Positions 25,153 to 37,930 of a stretch of DNA of 64,000 nt are shown one piece after another. The DNA is from Antennarius striatus (Eukaryota; Chordata; Actinopteri; Lophiiformes; Antennariidae), in assembly GCF_040054535.1 (NCBI RefSeq), contig NC_090797.1:6131001-6195000 (forward strand), in the 5' to 3' direction. The notes below the pieces were generated by a model. It did no database searches. It was given only the letters and a program-made list of their open reading frames with translations, and was not told the DNA's origin. The number at the start of each line of letters is the position of its first letter. Position 1 is the first letter of the stretch. The translations under genes and the position numbers were made by a program.

Positions 25153-26551
25153 AGCAGGTAGTGCAGAGTGCTGTGGTGCAGTGCTTTCAGCCAGGTGTTG
25201 CCTGTCCCCCTGGGTCAGTGTGAGTCAAGTACATTTAGTCATTCTGGTTAGAGACCAAACACCAAGTTTAGTCATTCACACCAGACAATCAATTATGGAC
25301 ACACACAAGCATCTCCATTAGGGTGTCTTCAAACTTGCAGCCCCCCATTTGCTCCTGTGTGTGACAGGAAGAGAGATGGCAAGATCATTAATTCACATGC
25401 TAAAGAGCATGAGAAAACTTGTCTGGGCAATCAATAGAAACATCAAAACGAGGATGAGAAAGATTAGATATTGACTGGGGTAATGAGGTGAGATGGGGAA
25501 GGGGGGGGGGCATATAACTAACTGGACTTTTCATCTAATAACATGGACATTCCAAATGGATGAAGAGAAGTACTACAGACACTATCAAGATGACAACTAC
25601 AAATTTAAAAGTGAATTTGATTTTACTGATCAAAATGTTTGCATTTATAAATAGATATACGTCTCTTTGTACTCAGTTTATCAAGTAAAACCATATAATT
25701 AAAGCTTTGTTTTGCCTTATAACATCTAAAATCGGCTTTCCTCAGGAGAAGCACATGCATAAAACATTTCATCAGTAGGCTGAGCCCAACAATTAAAAGT
25801 CTATGCTGGCCCCCGGTCAGTAGAGACCCATTGTAAAAGAGTCAACTCAAGAGTTCATTATCTAAACAGGGAAGTGCTTAAAAAAACTACCAAAAACATG
25901 TTTGTCATTATAACCTCTTTGCTCAGAAGCCACCCCAGAGATCGATGACTGTCGAGCAGAGAGCTCAAACTCTCCAGCGGGCCAGGAATCAGACAGCCAG
26001 TAAGAGATAAAACTAACCGTGGTAGAAAAAAAAAAGGAGAAAAGACTACAGTACTTAATCAGTCATGGAAGAGTGAAAAATATCCATCCAATGCATGAAA
26101 ACTCTATTGAATCAATGTTGCTAAATGTACTGACATCACAAAAGATGACAAAGTTTTTAAAAAAGCCATTTTGGTTCATTGGTGATATCAAAATTAGCCT
26201 TTCATGGCTAAATCCTGGCACTTTCTTCTAAAAACATGTACATCATATATATCCTTTTACTGTCCGGTGTTCACTTTTAACCAAAAGTGAGCTGTTGTTT
26301 TTCTTTTTTTTTGCAAGTAAATACCATAAAGTAGCACGTGTAACAGTAATTATAAGGAAGATGACGTAATAATTTTAAATTCTACAGCTACCATGAATCT
26401 ACACTCAACACAGACCATCGTTTGCCTTAATCACATTTGTTCTGGATGCTGTTAAATATCATTTAAACCATTTGAACTGATTTAGATTATATAGGATAAT
26501 ATCTAAGAACATATTCTGTCCTAGTACCACAGAAGCTTATCAAGCTGTGCA

Positions 26552-26598
<47 letters not shown>

Positions 26599-28087
26599 AA
26601 AATATTACTGTTAGTCATTGGACAGCTCACAATCTAAAATGTTTATTCCAGCAACAGGACATAATTGTGGTTTGTTGTCAAGGTATCATTGCTCTGTGCA
26701 CAAATATTTACATTGAGCTATTAGGGAGTGACTGTTGACTGCTGTGAGAGAAATGGATCCAAACACGACCCAGACTGGCACACTGGAAGGCATCTCAGCT
26801 TAATTTAATCTGGGCATCATATGTGATTTTATTAGCAGGCTGTGGATGCCCATGAGGAAGTACAGGTCCAGCTCTAGGGACTCTAACATAGGTTGTATTT
26901 AAGAGGGACTGCCCCAAATTCTGCTGATGTAGGATCCACAGTCTTATTGTCTGTCCTCAGAGCATTCTCATTGATCAGAAATGACTCCTCGAGCATTATC
27001 ACACATTCATTCTAGTACCATGTGCACCTGTCCAGCTCCCCAACACAGGCCAGTCCTCCCACATCATCGACCTTATCAGTCACAACAGAGCCATCAGCCG
27101 CCATCACCACCAGTGTTCTCCGTGAGGGAGTTTATCATGATGCTACTCGGGAAACATCCTGTTCGATTAAAATCTCCCTGAAGAAACCAAGAGTCAAATA
27201 GTTTCCAACAAGATCAAATACTACATGTCATCTGTTGAGATAAACAATTCATTTCACTTTCATCTCTCCAGTTTGAGGTCAGGAAAGTGTTACGTACGGC
27301 ACAGCAGTTCAACAAGGATGCAAGTTTTATATTGTTTTTGCCACATCTAAAAAGGATAATAGCTGATGCAAATATTCTGCAGGATATTGCACCAGTCCTG
27401 CTGCTTACAGGCAAAATAACACAACAGAAAATAATGACAGTTTGTGATTTTATAGAAAAAAAACAACAACAGGTAATCTCTGACTGATAACGACATCCCA
27501 CTTTCCAAACACCCCAATGAAGTGGTAGTTTATATTGTTGACTTTTTTATCAGCTTATGCTGACAAAGTAGTTAACTTGTAGGCTAGTTGGGGGCCAAAG
27601 TAGTAAAACAGTAATGAAGGGAAATAAAGTTCACAATATGAAAAGTGAACAATCACATACGACTGTGCCAGGGGTGTTGCTCTGGCACAAGCCTTTATTA
27701 GTCGAAGAACATCTTTTAAAAGTTTGCTACTTAATTCTTAGTCTCAAAGCTAGTATTAACTAATACCAGCCATCCATAGGGTAAAGTTTATTGTTGACTA
27801 TGATTAGTCAGAATCAGAGCTAATACTAGCTCAGGTCTGTCACGGTCCCAGTTCCAGTTTTCCCAAATCTCCTCAGTATCTTGGGTTCACTCCCACCAAC
27901 CATTCAATCGCCTGCTTCTAAGCTCTAATTAGGCTCCACCTACTTAAACTCGGCTCAAACCTCGGTTTACTGCCAGATGGTCACCAACCCTTTCTACTCC
28001 TCAGGTTTCTTGGACTTAAAAAGTTTTTAAATTTTATTTGAATTTTAATTTCAAAAAGTTGTGTTCATCATGAATGAGAGTAATACA
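25153..28087. other. Non-coding, no gene seen
   Basis: AT-rich intergenic DNA with a G-run at about 25,500 and the CA array at 26,553. A block near 27,835-27,990 looks repeat-like but was not identified. Confidence 0.55.
26553..26599. repeat. (CA)n microsatellite
   Basis: CA run with one AA interruption near its end. Confidence 0.95.
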
Positions 28088-28099
28088 ACACACACACAA

Positions 28100-28131
<32 letters not shown>

Positions 28132-28132
28132 A
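28088..28132. repeat. (CA)n microsatellite
   Basis: CA run with AA and GA interruptions, 250 bp before the CpG-rich patch at 28.4 kb. Confidence 0.93.
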
Positions 28133-28379
28133 CTCCTGCGCATGGGCCTCTCTCCTATGACGTTTGGATCAGACCTCCAAGCACACGCCCCAATCAAAAA
28201 GGGGCTCGTGACTCACCTGGTTCGTGCGTATAGTAGGATGATTATTTTGGGAATTCACCTCGATAAAGACTGCCTGTTTGCCATGACAGTCTTCTGTCAT
28301 CACAGGATGAGGATGCAGTCAGTTTCTCCATTCTTCTTCTTTTTTTTTTTCCTATTCTTTTTGACTTTTTTTTTTTTTT

Positions 28380-28570
28380 TTGCCACGCCGTGAATGCAGC
28401 ATCACCTCTCATGTGCCAGTGCGCGTGCCTCAAGCCGGGTGTCACGAGGCTGGAGCGTGTACACGTGAACACGTGTCCGCCTGTGAGCGGCGGCGCGCGG
28501 TCCAGGCGCATTGGGAACGGGAAGGGGGGGGGGGTGCATGCGGCGCCGTGTGTCACTTGATCTCGAACAT
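28380..28570. promoter_or_regulatory. CpG-rich patch with paired CACGTG E-boxes
   Basis: A sharp local rise in CpG (for example GAGCGGCGGCGCGCGG) inside otherwise AT-rich DNA, directly after a T-rich tract. Two CACGTG E-boxes at 28462-28467 and 28470-28475 lie 8 bases apart. It resembles a small unmethylated island or distal promoter. No start codon or exon could be tied to it. Confidence 0.4.
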
Positions 28571-30103
28571 CGGAGCAGATACATGCAGCTAAAGTGATTA
28601 AAGGGGAGGAGGTCCCTGCGTCACTGGAAAAGTGGCTGCCCTGGATATGTGAATGGATTAGGAATAGAACTATATGAATGACTGCATGAATGGAAGAACA
28701 ATGAATGAGTGTACGCTGCAATGCAACGCTAGAAATCCCTGCTTTTTTTTTCAGCAAATGTAAATCTGTGTTAGATTTACTGAATGTGATGAGGCTTTTA
28801 ATCGATATCGTCGTCAAAATCATCAGTTTGAGGTCACTTTTTTAATTGTCGTGTTTACTTCTAGTGGAGATATTTGTTTTATCTTTAATTCCAATGCATC
28901 ACTGGCTGCATGCGTAATTTCATATTTCCTAAACTTCTGTCTCAATTGGTGGTTTTTGGAAGATAATCAGGTTTATCCTGGGAGAAAAGGAAGTCCACAA
29001 TGTATTTCTTATTGTGAGATTTTCATTAATATCACATAAAATTGCAATTTTGGTCAGCGGCTGCACATTTGTGTGTTACCTGATGTCAGAAAGTAATTAT
29101 TCAGCAAGTGTCTTATATGGAGCTTTTCTATTACAATACATTTGAATTTCCCCTAGTTTCAACTGTGAATTTGACGTTTTTTTCCAGAATAATACATAGC
29201 CTTACAATTGGTTATTGTATTTTATTTTTAATTATAGAATTAAGAATTAAAAACTGTAAATCATTGGTCAAGACTGTTCTCCTAAGATTAATTGCTGATC
29301 AAACTGTGGCCCCATATTTGCAGTAATCCTGAAAGCTCCCAGCTTCACTTGAAGTCATCCAGTTGCAAAAACTTACCTGAAAACTGGTTACTTGTATGGA
29401 CTCCAGCGTGAACCGATGTTCAGCAAAATAAAAAGGTAAAAAACATAATAGGTATTGCACCGGGGTTAAAGGGGCCCCATGAACTCACTTTGGTCCGAAT
29501 GGCCCCTCTATCAGATGAATCCAGTGATGAATAATAAAAAAAAATGTAATGCTACTGCAGAAGCCTTTCTAGTTTGTTTGATAATCAGCAAATAAACCAT
29601 TAAAGTGTTAAAAAATATGATAATGCAAATTTAAGATAAATATGGCATGTTAAGCTAAAATACGATTGAAGTCACAAAGTATAATAAAAAAACTTTGTTT
29701 AAAAATAAAGCTTTAAGCAATGATCCAAAAATATGAGTGACATATGTCATAGTCCTTAGACACTATATGACGTTTATATAGATGCCTTTCATTTCTGGAC
29801 CTGTAAAATGTATTCAACCCGTTCCTCAAGAGGAATGTCGTTCAAGAATATGATGCAAAAATATAATTTAAGTCAGATACATATAAAGAATTGGGCTACA
29901 AACATATACATTATAATAAATACCATGAAATATCAAAGAGAGTCGTGTGTTGTTGGGGTGTGTGTGTGTGTGCGTGTGTGTGTGGGTTGAGGGTGGGGGT
30001 GTGGTTCAGAAGATTATGGATTGATAGAAACACATAGTCGCCAAAAACAGCCCACAACTACCCCCTACCCCAACTCCCCCTCCCCCAGCCTGGGGTTGGA
30101 ATT
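28571..30103. other. Non-coding, no gene seen
   Basis: AT-rich DNA between the CpG patch and the CRE zone. It holds a short TG/G-rich tract at 29,957-30,002 and nothing else recognised. Confidence 0.55.
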
Positions 30104-30529
30104 AATGTGTTTCTATTTTTGGCTCGCCCGTGTTTCCAGGGGAAACCTAATGACGCAATGACGTCAATGCAGGTCACCAGCAAGAAGCAGACTGGAGGAA
30201 TTGGAGTGGCTTCCATTAGAGGTTTTGCAGCATTTTCCAGAGAGGAGGGAGGAGGACAAAATGGATTAAGAATTAAGAAAATGCATAGAAATAAAATAAA
30301 CATAGACCGAAATGAATGGGAGGCAATGCGACTGACGTCTGGGAAGAGAGAGGATGGAGGGAGGGTGAGAGGGTGGAGGTGGAGGGGTGGTGGTGGTGGT
30401 GGTGGAGAGGGGGGGGGACCCTACTGCTGCATATCAATGGGTGCCGTTCAAATTCCCAGGGATTATTGGAGGGAAAAAAGGGGGGCAAGAGAAAAATGAT
30501 GCACGTTTCCTCGGATCGGTGATGACTGG
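30104..30529 (+). promoter_or_regulatory. Candidate promoter and non-coding first exon
   Basis: A GC-richer block with CRE motifs, purine-rich (GGT/GGA)n sequence and a consensus donor CTGG|GTGAGC at 30529. No open reading frame of substance is present. It could be the start of a non-coding transcript such as a mir-129 host, or the 5' UTR of a gene on either strand. This is inference from composition and one splice motif. Confidence 0.25.
30159..30166. promoter_or_regulatory. Palindromic cAMP-response element
   Basis: A full TGACGTCA site, preceded at 30151 by the half-site variant TGACGCAA. Both sit at the edge of the GC/CpG-richer zone that extends to 31.8 kb. CREB/ATF sites of this kind cluster near transcription starts. 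Confidence 0.5.
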
Positions 30530-31171
30530 GTGAGCCCGTTCTATTTTTTTTTTAATTATTTCCTCATTGCTTTATTGTTGAAGTGAGTAAAACAACAACA
30601 AGCTGCCGTTCTGTTTTCGTGCTTGTAGACAGTGTTGCCACATAGAGAGCCATTGAGAAATTCATTCCCGAGTTTGACGGCAAAAGCGTGAGTGGCCAGT
30701 GTTTTTCTCCGGAGAGACGTATTGATGTGTGGTAATCGGGCAAAAAAAAAAAAAAAAAAAAAAATTCAACTACAAGTGTCTTCGTGTAGACTTCCCCCTG
30801 AGTTGATTGCAATTTCTTTATCATTAACCGCAGCGGTGGACGTGCTCCGTCTGCACCCCGGCGCAACACACAAATTCTGCATCCATCGATACATATCCAC
30901 CGCTGGGTGAGAGTGAGTGGGGAATGGGCTGACATTGTAGTGTGATCAACAACATTCTGGTTATATTTGAAATAGTGTAAACACCACGAGAGGATCAAGA
31001 CAACCCCGGAGAGGTTTGAATGCAATCAGCCTCGTTTTTTTTATTTTATTTTTTTTATTTTTTTTCGGAGAGTAAGACGTGAGCGATTTAGTTTCATTAA
31101 AAATCCGCGCTGTCCATAGAAACGGAGCCGGTTGATCATCATTTGCCAAGAGGCTACTTTTCATAGCCGTG

Positions 31172-31300
<129 letters not shown>

Positions 31301-31711
31301 AGAGAGAGAGGGAGAAGGAGGGAGAAAGACAAGAGGTGGGGGTGTGTGTGTGGGGGGGGGGCAGTCGTGCGCGTAGATCATAGGAGAAGTAACGTTACTT
31401 CTTTTAGCGCAATAGCCAAGATTACTGGTGTGCACATTATTCCCCACTTTGCGGGCTTTCAATGCGTAATGGCAACAAGTGCCAAACCACGCGCCAGCCT
31501 TTTTAATTTCACAATAGCTCATTGTTAGACCCCCTCCTTTCAAAAAAAAAAAAAAAAAGGTTTAATACGGTTGTTGTTGTTTTTAATTCCATTCTTTATA
31601 TTTGCGTTATTCATTTGCTTATTTTCTAGGTATGCTTTTGTCATCAACTCCCAACTCTTCGCCCTCTTTCGGGCTCCGGCGCAGGGCGTTCACCTCGCGG
31701 TGGGAGCTGCT

Positions 31712-31761
31712 TTCAGCACCGCGGACAGCTCGCAGCGCGTTTCAGCACCGCGGACAGAGCG
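31712..31761 (+). promoter_or_regulatory. Two tandem RE1/NRSE (REST/NRSF) elements
   Basis: TTCAGCACCGCGGACAG occurs at 31712-31728 and again at 31741-31757, 29 bases apart. Each 17-base core fits the RE1 consensus (TTCAGCACC-N2-GGACAG halves with canonical spacing). REST silences neuronal genes in non-neural cells, which suits a nearby neural target such as mir-129 (3 kb downstream) or an lrrc4-like gene outside the window. The surrounding sequence is CpG-rich. Confidence 0.8.
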
Positions 31762-32389
31762 CTCCCCTCATCCTTCGTTCTGAAGGCCGCTCGGTGCTGA
31801 GCAGGAGCCACGCCGTCGCCCAACTTCTAGAACACCAAGAGGTTCCCCCGGTTAGGGGGCCCTATAAAACTGACAATTGCGAGAATTTGGAATAATCACA
31901 GACAAACTGCTTGTCGCTCATGTAGGGGTTGGGGAAATAGTCCAAGAACGGGATATTTAATCAGTAAGTCGAATGTGGGGCATTATTTAGAGAAAGAGCA
32001 GTAGGTGATGTGAGATTTTTTTTTCTCACATATGACGCATGTGCTGAGGTAAGTGTGGCAGATGCCTACGTGTGCAGATGGTCCAGTCTGCTGGTCCCTA
32101 TCCGCCCTGGGCTTGACGTAACACCCATGTAAGCATAGGCCCCACCATCCAGATGTGGGCTATGCTGTGCAGTGCCCGCCCCCTCTATAGCCTCCACAAT
32201 GACTCTTTTAAAAAAAAAGAAGAAAAAAAAGAAAAGAAAACTGCTTTATGAACTTAATCTTTACTGGAGCATGAAATCTCACAATGTAGGCCTGCACATT
32301 GAATGGAGTTACACCCGCAGCTAAGCTTGATGCATGACACCCCCCATCCCCCTTGTAGACTTAAGCACATCTGGATCCTGAATCCAGAT

Positions 32390-32401
32390 TGTGTGTGTGC
32401 G

Positions 32402-32461
<60 letters not shown>
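32390..32461. repeat. (TG)n microsatellite
   Basis: TG run with GC interruptions at its 5' end. Confidence 0.95.
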
Positions 32462-34727
32462 GATGATCTTTGCAGGTTGTAACCGTGTTATGTTATCAAT
32501 CTCACACTCCCTCCACCTCACGAGATCACTGCAAAAATAATTTCGCAAAACAAACTTTTAGGAGCAAAACAGGAGGAATGACACGCTAGACGCAGGCAAA
32601 GGTTTTAATTGTTTCGACTTATCGGAACAATAAACTTTAGAGTAATTTAGAGGAAATTACTCGAAAGTATTTCACAGTTGCTATTAGATGTAATAAAAGA
32701 TAAAGACAAGCCATAAAGACAGAGCCTCGGTAAAGATTTCATTGTTTTAAATGTGAACGTGAGCTGTTAAAACACAAAAAAAATTATTATTTTGTGAGAC
32801 ACGTGGTGTAGAATAAGATGTAAAGTTCGTTTGAAATCCATGTACCATCTTACGCGGAGCCTTCTTGAAGATCTTTAGCTTTAAGCTTCACAAGCAATCA
32901 GGTGGTGAAGATAAGGGTGTGGCGTTTGATACAGTTTGGAGTGTCTGGATCACTTTATTCATGCAGTGTGAAAGATTCAGCTGAGTGCTTGTGTTTTCTA
33001 TGTTGTTTTTCATAGATTACAGTGGGTTGACATGTGCTGTACAGTATATGGCAGCTGGCTTGTGATGGCGGATAGTCGTTGCAGTAGCTCTCATTTTCTT
33101 CCTGAATATCTCTATTTGTCGATTTTTGATTTTTTTTTTTATTTGAATGTAGTAATTAAACAGCATTTTTATTCCATTGTTGCTAAGTTCACCTCAAACC
33201 AAGACTGGGTGTAATTAATATTTTACGTTAGTGTACCTTGATTAATGATGTTGAATTGAATTGTGGAACAGCAGGAAAAGATGCGGTAAAGACACGCATG
33301 AGCATCATCTCAGGCAAAAGTGTTGAACACTATTTGAGTGGATGTAATTCAAATCTACACAAAGAGAAGATGCAACTTCAAGATTTCTAGGCTTAAATTT
33401 TGTGTTAAGGACTCGTCCAAAGACCGAATCTGCTGCTTCTCTCATCTCTTTTCAGACTGAAAAAGGAGGATTGTCTTTTTGCTCTCCTGGTGATGAAGCA
33501 GCAGTTCTCTGCTTGCAAATATACAGAAAAACTTTAACACGGTTCGATTAAGTTTGCAAAAGGGACTCCAAAAGCATATTGATATACAGAAATATCCAAA
33601 ATGATGGTTAAGTAGCACAAAAAAACAATTTGACTGCTGAAGCTGTTGGAGCTCATCTGACTTGTGAACCTATTGACTTCATCAAATCCACACAAGAGTT
33701 TATCTGCTGCTGTAAATTGTGCTAAAATATGTCACCTCCTCAGACTCTGCAGAAAGTTAAAGTTTCCTACGAGTCTTATTAAATTAAAATGTAACATCAC
33801 TTTATCGGTGACATATTCCACTACACTAACCTAAACATTGTTTCCTACTGTCCAGCAAGCCTTTATTCACAGAATGGTTTTGCATCTAGTTGCTGTTGCA
33901 GCATTGAATCAAACTGACAAAAAACCAACAACTATGACTTACACCAGGATCCTTCTGAACCTTTTATGTTACTGGAATATCACACACTGACAGTCACAGT
34001 GAAGGAAATCAGTCACAGGCATTAAGATTCCATCAAAAACAACAGACAGAATTATGATATTAGTTTGATCACTCTCTCGTAAAGACAATATGTGACTGTA
34101 ATCAATATCCAACTCACCAAATGATGTAATTCATGCACTACTTCCGTGCAGCAGGATTTAAAGCATATGTAGGTTTTGTTACATGTCTATTGTTCTCCAC
34201 CTATACAGTTAGTCAGTCAGTGCACATACAGGTTACAAGTGAATCACTTGAACTAAATGTGAAAGACTTTTTCAGAATTCCTGATTTGGGCTTTAACGTA
34301 TCTCTTAAGAAAACAACAAGAGATGATGGATGAATCCTGTTTTAGACAAAGAAGAGTTACAGTAAAAACATTTTCCAATGCAAGTAAGTAATTCAATCAT
34401 TTTAAGGTTGTTTTTGTGAAAGAAGGTGGAGCCTGAGGTTGAAAACATGACCATACAGTTTTTGATATCCACACTTCATTGTATTCCTACAGTGCAAATG
34501 ATCGTTCCTCATTGGATTAGGTCTCAAATTCACACATTTCTTGGATGCGCTAATTCAAATGTGTCATTGTGAGGAATACACATTTTCTGTTTTTGTCGTG
34601 TCAAAGAGTTTCCACCTTTTCTGAACACTTTTTCCACAAATTCCTCACACATCAGATGTGCTGATGGCTCTTTTTTCCCTATAGATGCAGAGATTTTCCT
34701 GATATGAAGAGGTACTTTGTCCTTTGT
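32462..34727. other. mir129-1: Non-coding upstream flank of mir-129
   Basis: No exon or RNA recognised. If the primary mir-129 transcript starts in the 30-32 kb zone, this stretch is transcribed non-coding sequence. Confidence 0.45.
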
Positions 34728-34800
34728 GGGTCTTTTTGCGGTCTGGGCTTGCTGTTCCTAAGGCAGTAGCCAGGAAGCCCTTACCCCAAAAAGTATCTGC
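34728..34800 (+). ncRNA. mir129-1: microRNA precursor mir-129 (mir-129-1 by synteny)
   Basis: The precursor folds as a long stem with a loop around CTAAGGCAGTAGCCA. The 5p arm at 34732-34752 begins CTTTTTGCGGTCTGGG and agrees with the vertebrate miR-129-5p sequence. The 3p arm at 34775-34796 begins AAGCCCTTACCCCAAAAAG and agrees with miR-129-3p. miR-129 is a brain-enriched microRNA. In human, MIR129-1 lies between LRRC4 and LEP on the same strand as LEP, and the same order and orientation hold here with leptin 7 kb downstream. The primary transcript's promoter is not visible with certainty; the GC-rich, RE1-containing zone 3-4.5 kb upstream is a candidate. Confidence 0.96.
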
Positions 34801-34839
34801 ACTGGATTCTGGCATCCGACAACCTTTCCTTCTCTCTGA

Positions 34840-34877
34840 TGTGAACAGGATCTTTCACATCTAAGATCCTGTTCACA
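34840..34877. repeat. Perfect 15-bp inverted repeat just downstream of mir-129
   Basis: Arms 34840-34854 (TGTGAACAGGATCTT) and 34863-34877 are exact reverse complements separated by 8 bases. The hairpin starts 40 bases after the mir-129 precursor. It would be in the same primary transcript, but a 38-nt stem-loop alone is too short to be a typical pre-miRNA. Confidence 0.85.
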
Positions 34878-35266
34878 AATTCCAAGATCATGGAAGGCTG
34901 TGGCGAAGCTGGGTGTGGCTGACACTCAGTTGTGAAATATAGGACTATGATTTTAAAATAGGAGATGTTTGAGAGGAGCATTGCAGGATGTGGCCGAACA
35001 GACGTCTTAATCGGAGAAGGCAACCTGAGAAAAATCCAATTGCGAAGAGTCACATTACAGTGAGAGATAGACAGCTGCTGTGCTTGTAAAGCTACACTTC
35101 CTACAGTTCTCTGATATTAATATTGTCAGAAACACACTAATAGTGAATATTTTTGCCATTTTATATACAAGATATTAAAGATTACACCCAGATTATACAT
35201 TCATTTTCCTGAATATGGAGATACAGGACCATGTGCACTCAAAGAAATGCAGATGAGTTTCCTGTT

Positions 35267-35393
<127 letters not shown>

Positions 35394-37389
35394 ATATATA
35401 TATATTGCAAGTGTGTTATTTTCACTTCTTAACCAAAACAACCAATGGGATGCATACACAGTGCAGACATGTTTGGAATCCCCCCTAAAAACACAATTAT
35501 GATGAACACAGTGAGTAGAGACACAAACACAAACATGCAGCATTGACTCTTTGATGTGTTACATAGACGTTTATTATTTATTCAATCCCAGGAGTATTCA
35601 AAATCTGGTTTCCTACATCAAAACCTGAGGCATTTTTTCTTTTTCTTTCTTGCGTACTCATGAGGACACTTATGATAATCCCATGTTTCCATTGCTCAGG
35701 GGATATTATATACATTTGTATGCACTGTTATGTACAGTATGCAAAATTAAATCTACAACAGAGATTATTTGTAGGATTGTGTGCAGACTCATGTGCACAC
35801 TTGAAGTAAGATTACACTTAACATTTTTTTAAAAGGAGCTTTGATCGATCCTTGTTTTATTCAAATTCACATCTATTCAGACCAGTTTCTGTGATTTACA
35901 TGTCCCTGATCATATTTCTTCATGTGTTTTGACCTGATAATAAAGATGAGGGAAAATGAAAGTAAATGCCGTCTTGTCTGTCTCACTTATTTCGCAAACA
36001 ACCAACTGTTATTGGCTGACTGTTTTTTATTGTACTATGTACACATTTTCAGTATATTGAAGGCACACGACCTAAATACTGCTAATTTTAAAAGAATGTA
36101 CAGTTTCTTTGCAACAAATTGATCAAGAGTACACTGATTATTCATAAAAAAAGAAACTGATTTCACAGCCTAACAGCAGCAGTAGCTAATCCAGCATTAA
36201 ACCCCTGACTCTTCCTGCCTTGTGGGTGGTTACATGTTTTCCAGTAGACCAGGCCTCTGCTTTCATTAATTGATTTAGCAAATCTCTAACTGACCTTCAG
36301 ATTGGAGCTAGAGATTCCCAGTTAAATCACAGCCGTGGCCACGATTTGTGTGTCACACATCGCCCTGGGAAATAGGGCAGTGCCTCATCTCTGTCATCAG
36401 ATAGGGACATGGGATACACATTTTCTCTTCTCTCATTTTTAACAATGTATATTATATTTTATAACCAATGGCAAAAGACACATGAAAGATGGTTTGTTTG
36501 TTTTTTTTGGTTGCTCTAATTTGAAACAGGCTTAAGTATGTGCAGAGATAATGCAAATGTATTTATGGTGTCAGGATTTAAAGTTGTGTTTTTCCTTTGA
36601 TAACCAGCATATTAGATTAGTTTATTACAAGTTATCAAATTATTTACAAGTATTGGATTTGCAATTTGTTTTAAATAAGCAAAATATTCTTCAGGCAACG
36701 TAAAGAAAAAAATAATTCAAAGAAACTGCAGATTTCTAAATCTGTTGAAAGTTTAAAATAAATTACTTTGAATGCATCTTCTCCGAGGTTTTGTATGTTC
36801 CTGCCTCAAATTTCTGGGTGAGTGTAGCTCTCCAGAGGATGACTTGAGAACTGCACCGAAGAACAGACTGCAGCTCTGTTATACAGTAAAGACAACAGAG
36901 AATTATTTAAAAATAGAAATGATTAAAAAAGATTTCCAGGAAAGATTTGTTAAATCACAGCTGGGGAAATAAGAGGTTTTACAGCAGGTTGAGCCAGTTA
37001 AATGCTTAACTTTATACTGTTTAGTCTCCTCCCTGTGACGCATTTACAACAAATTTACGGTAAAAAGCATGAAGTGTGAATTACCCAATGGCCCTTTTGG
37101 TGTAACAAAATATGCTGTCCTCGGACAAGTTTGTTATTGTTGGCTTTCAGCCTCTCTCAGTCAGTTTCTGTCTGGTTATTTTGGCAAAGCATTGCCAAGT
37201 ATTTGGTTTCAACACAATGATTTGATTAACATTAATTGCCAAAAACCCAGTCATAAAAGACATTTGAAGTGATGCAAGTAGACTCAGAGAAAAAACAACA
37301 TTTTGTTCCACGTATTGATGCAGCTAGCAGAACCAGGTTTAATTCAGGTCACCTGACAAGTTATGAAAAAAGACTCTTAATAGCTATTT

Positions 37390-37483
<94 letters not shown>
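37390..37483. repeat. (GT)n microsatellite
   Basis: About 93 bp of uninterrupted GT. Confidence 0.97.
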
Positions 37484-37484
<1 letters not shown>

Positions 37485-37813
37485 TGACTTCCAAGGGAAA
37501 GAAAGCTTTCCCTTATAGTTAGTCTGTGTATATGACACACACACCAGATGTGTATAGGGGTAACATTAATGCTAACACAGACAAAGTGTTTGCTTTTGTA
37601 GATTCCAATGACTATATTGTAAATTTAAAGTTTGTGCAGCTATTTGCTAACTAACAGTGCAAATGATGGCTATCATAATTTACCCTTAGCATGCCTGACA
37701 AAGAATAGGTATTTGGTCGTAGGACAACAACATGTTTTCATAAAGCTATTGATAACTCTGGCAGAAAAAAAAAGTTGTTGTTTTTTTCAACTCAAACAGC
37801 CATAAAGTAAATT

Positions 37814-37930
37814 ATTCATCCATTTTCTTGTAGATGAGATGATTATTGTCATTTATCCACCTCGTGTGTCTCGGGTCTCCTGGAGCCTATCTCAGCTGGC
37901 AAGAGATGGAGTAGACCCTAGATGAGACAA
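37814..37930 (-). repeat. Diverged LINE-3'-end-like interspersed repeat
   Basis: Contains the teleost repeat signature CTGGAGCCTATCTCAGCTGG followed by a degenerate 'gagatggagtagaccct' segment, and a CATCCATT stub at its left edge. It is more decayed than the neighbouring copy at 38250. Confidence 0.5.

Noticed and set aside
27835..27990. Block resembling a dispersed repeat (CACGGTCCCAGTTCCAG...)
   Set aside because: Composition looks repeat-like, but no ends, tail or known family could be recognised.
28242..28823. 193-residue minus-strand ORF through the CpG-rich patch
   Set aside because: Openness is explained by GC-rich, stop-poor sequence and a poly-Lys stretch from a T tract; no domain.
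31602..31895. 97-residue ORF across the RE1 elements
   Set aside because: CpG-rich regulatory DNA with few stops; the repeated peptide simply reflects the duplicated RE1 core.
34840..34877. Second microRNA next to mir-129
   Set aside because: The perfect stem is only 15 bp with an 8-base loop, too short for a canonical precursor; kept only as an inverted repeat.
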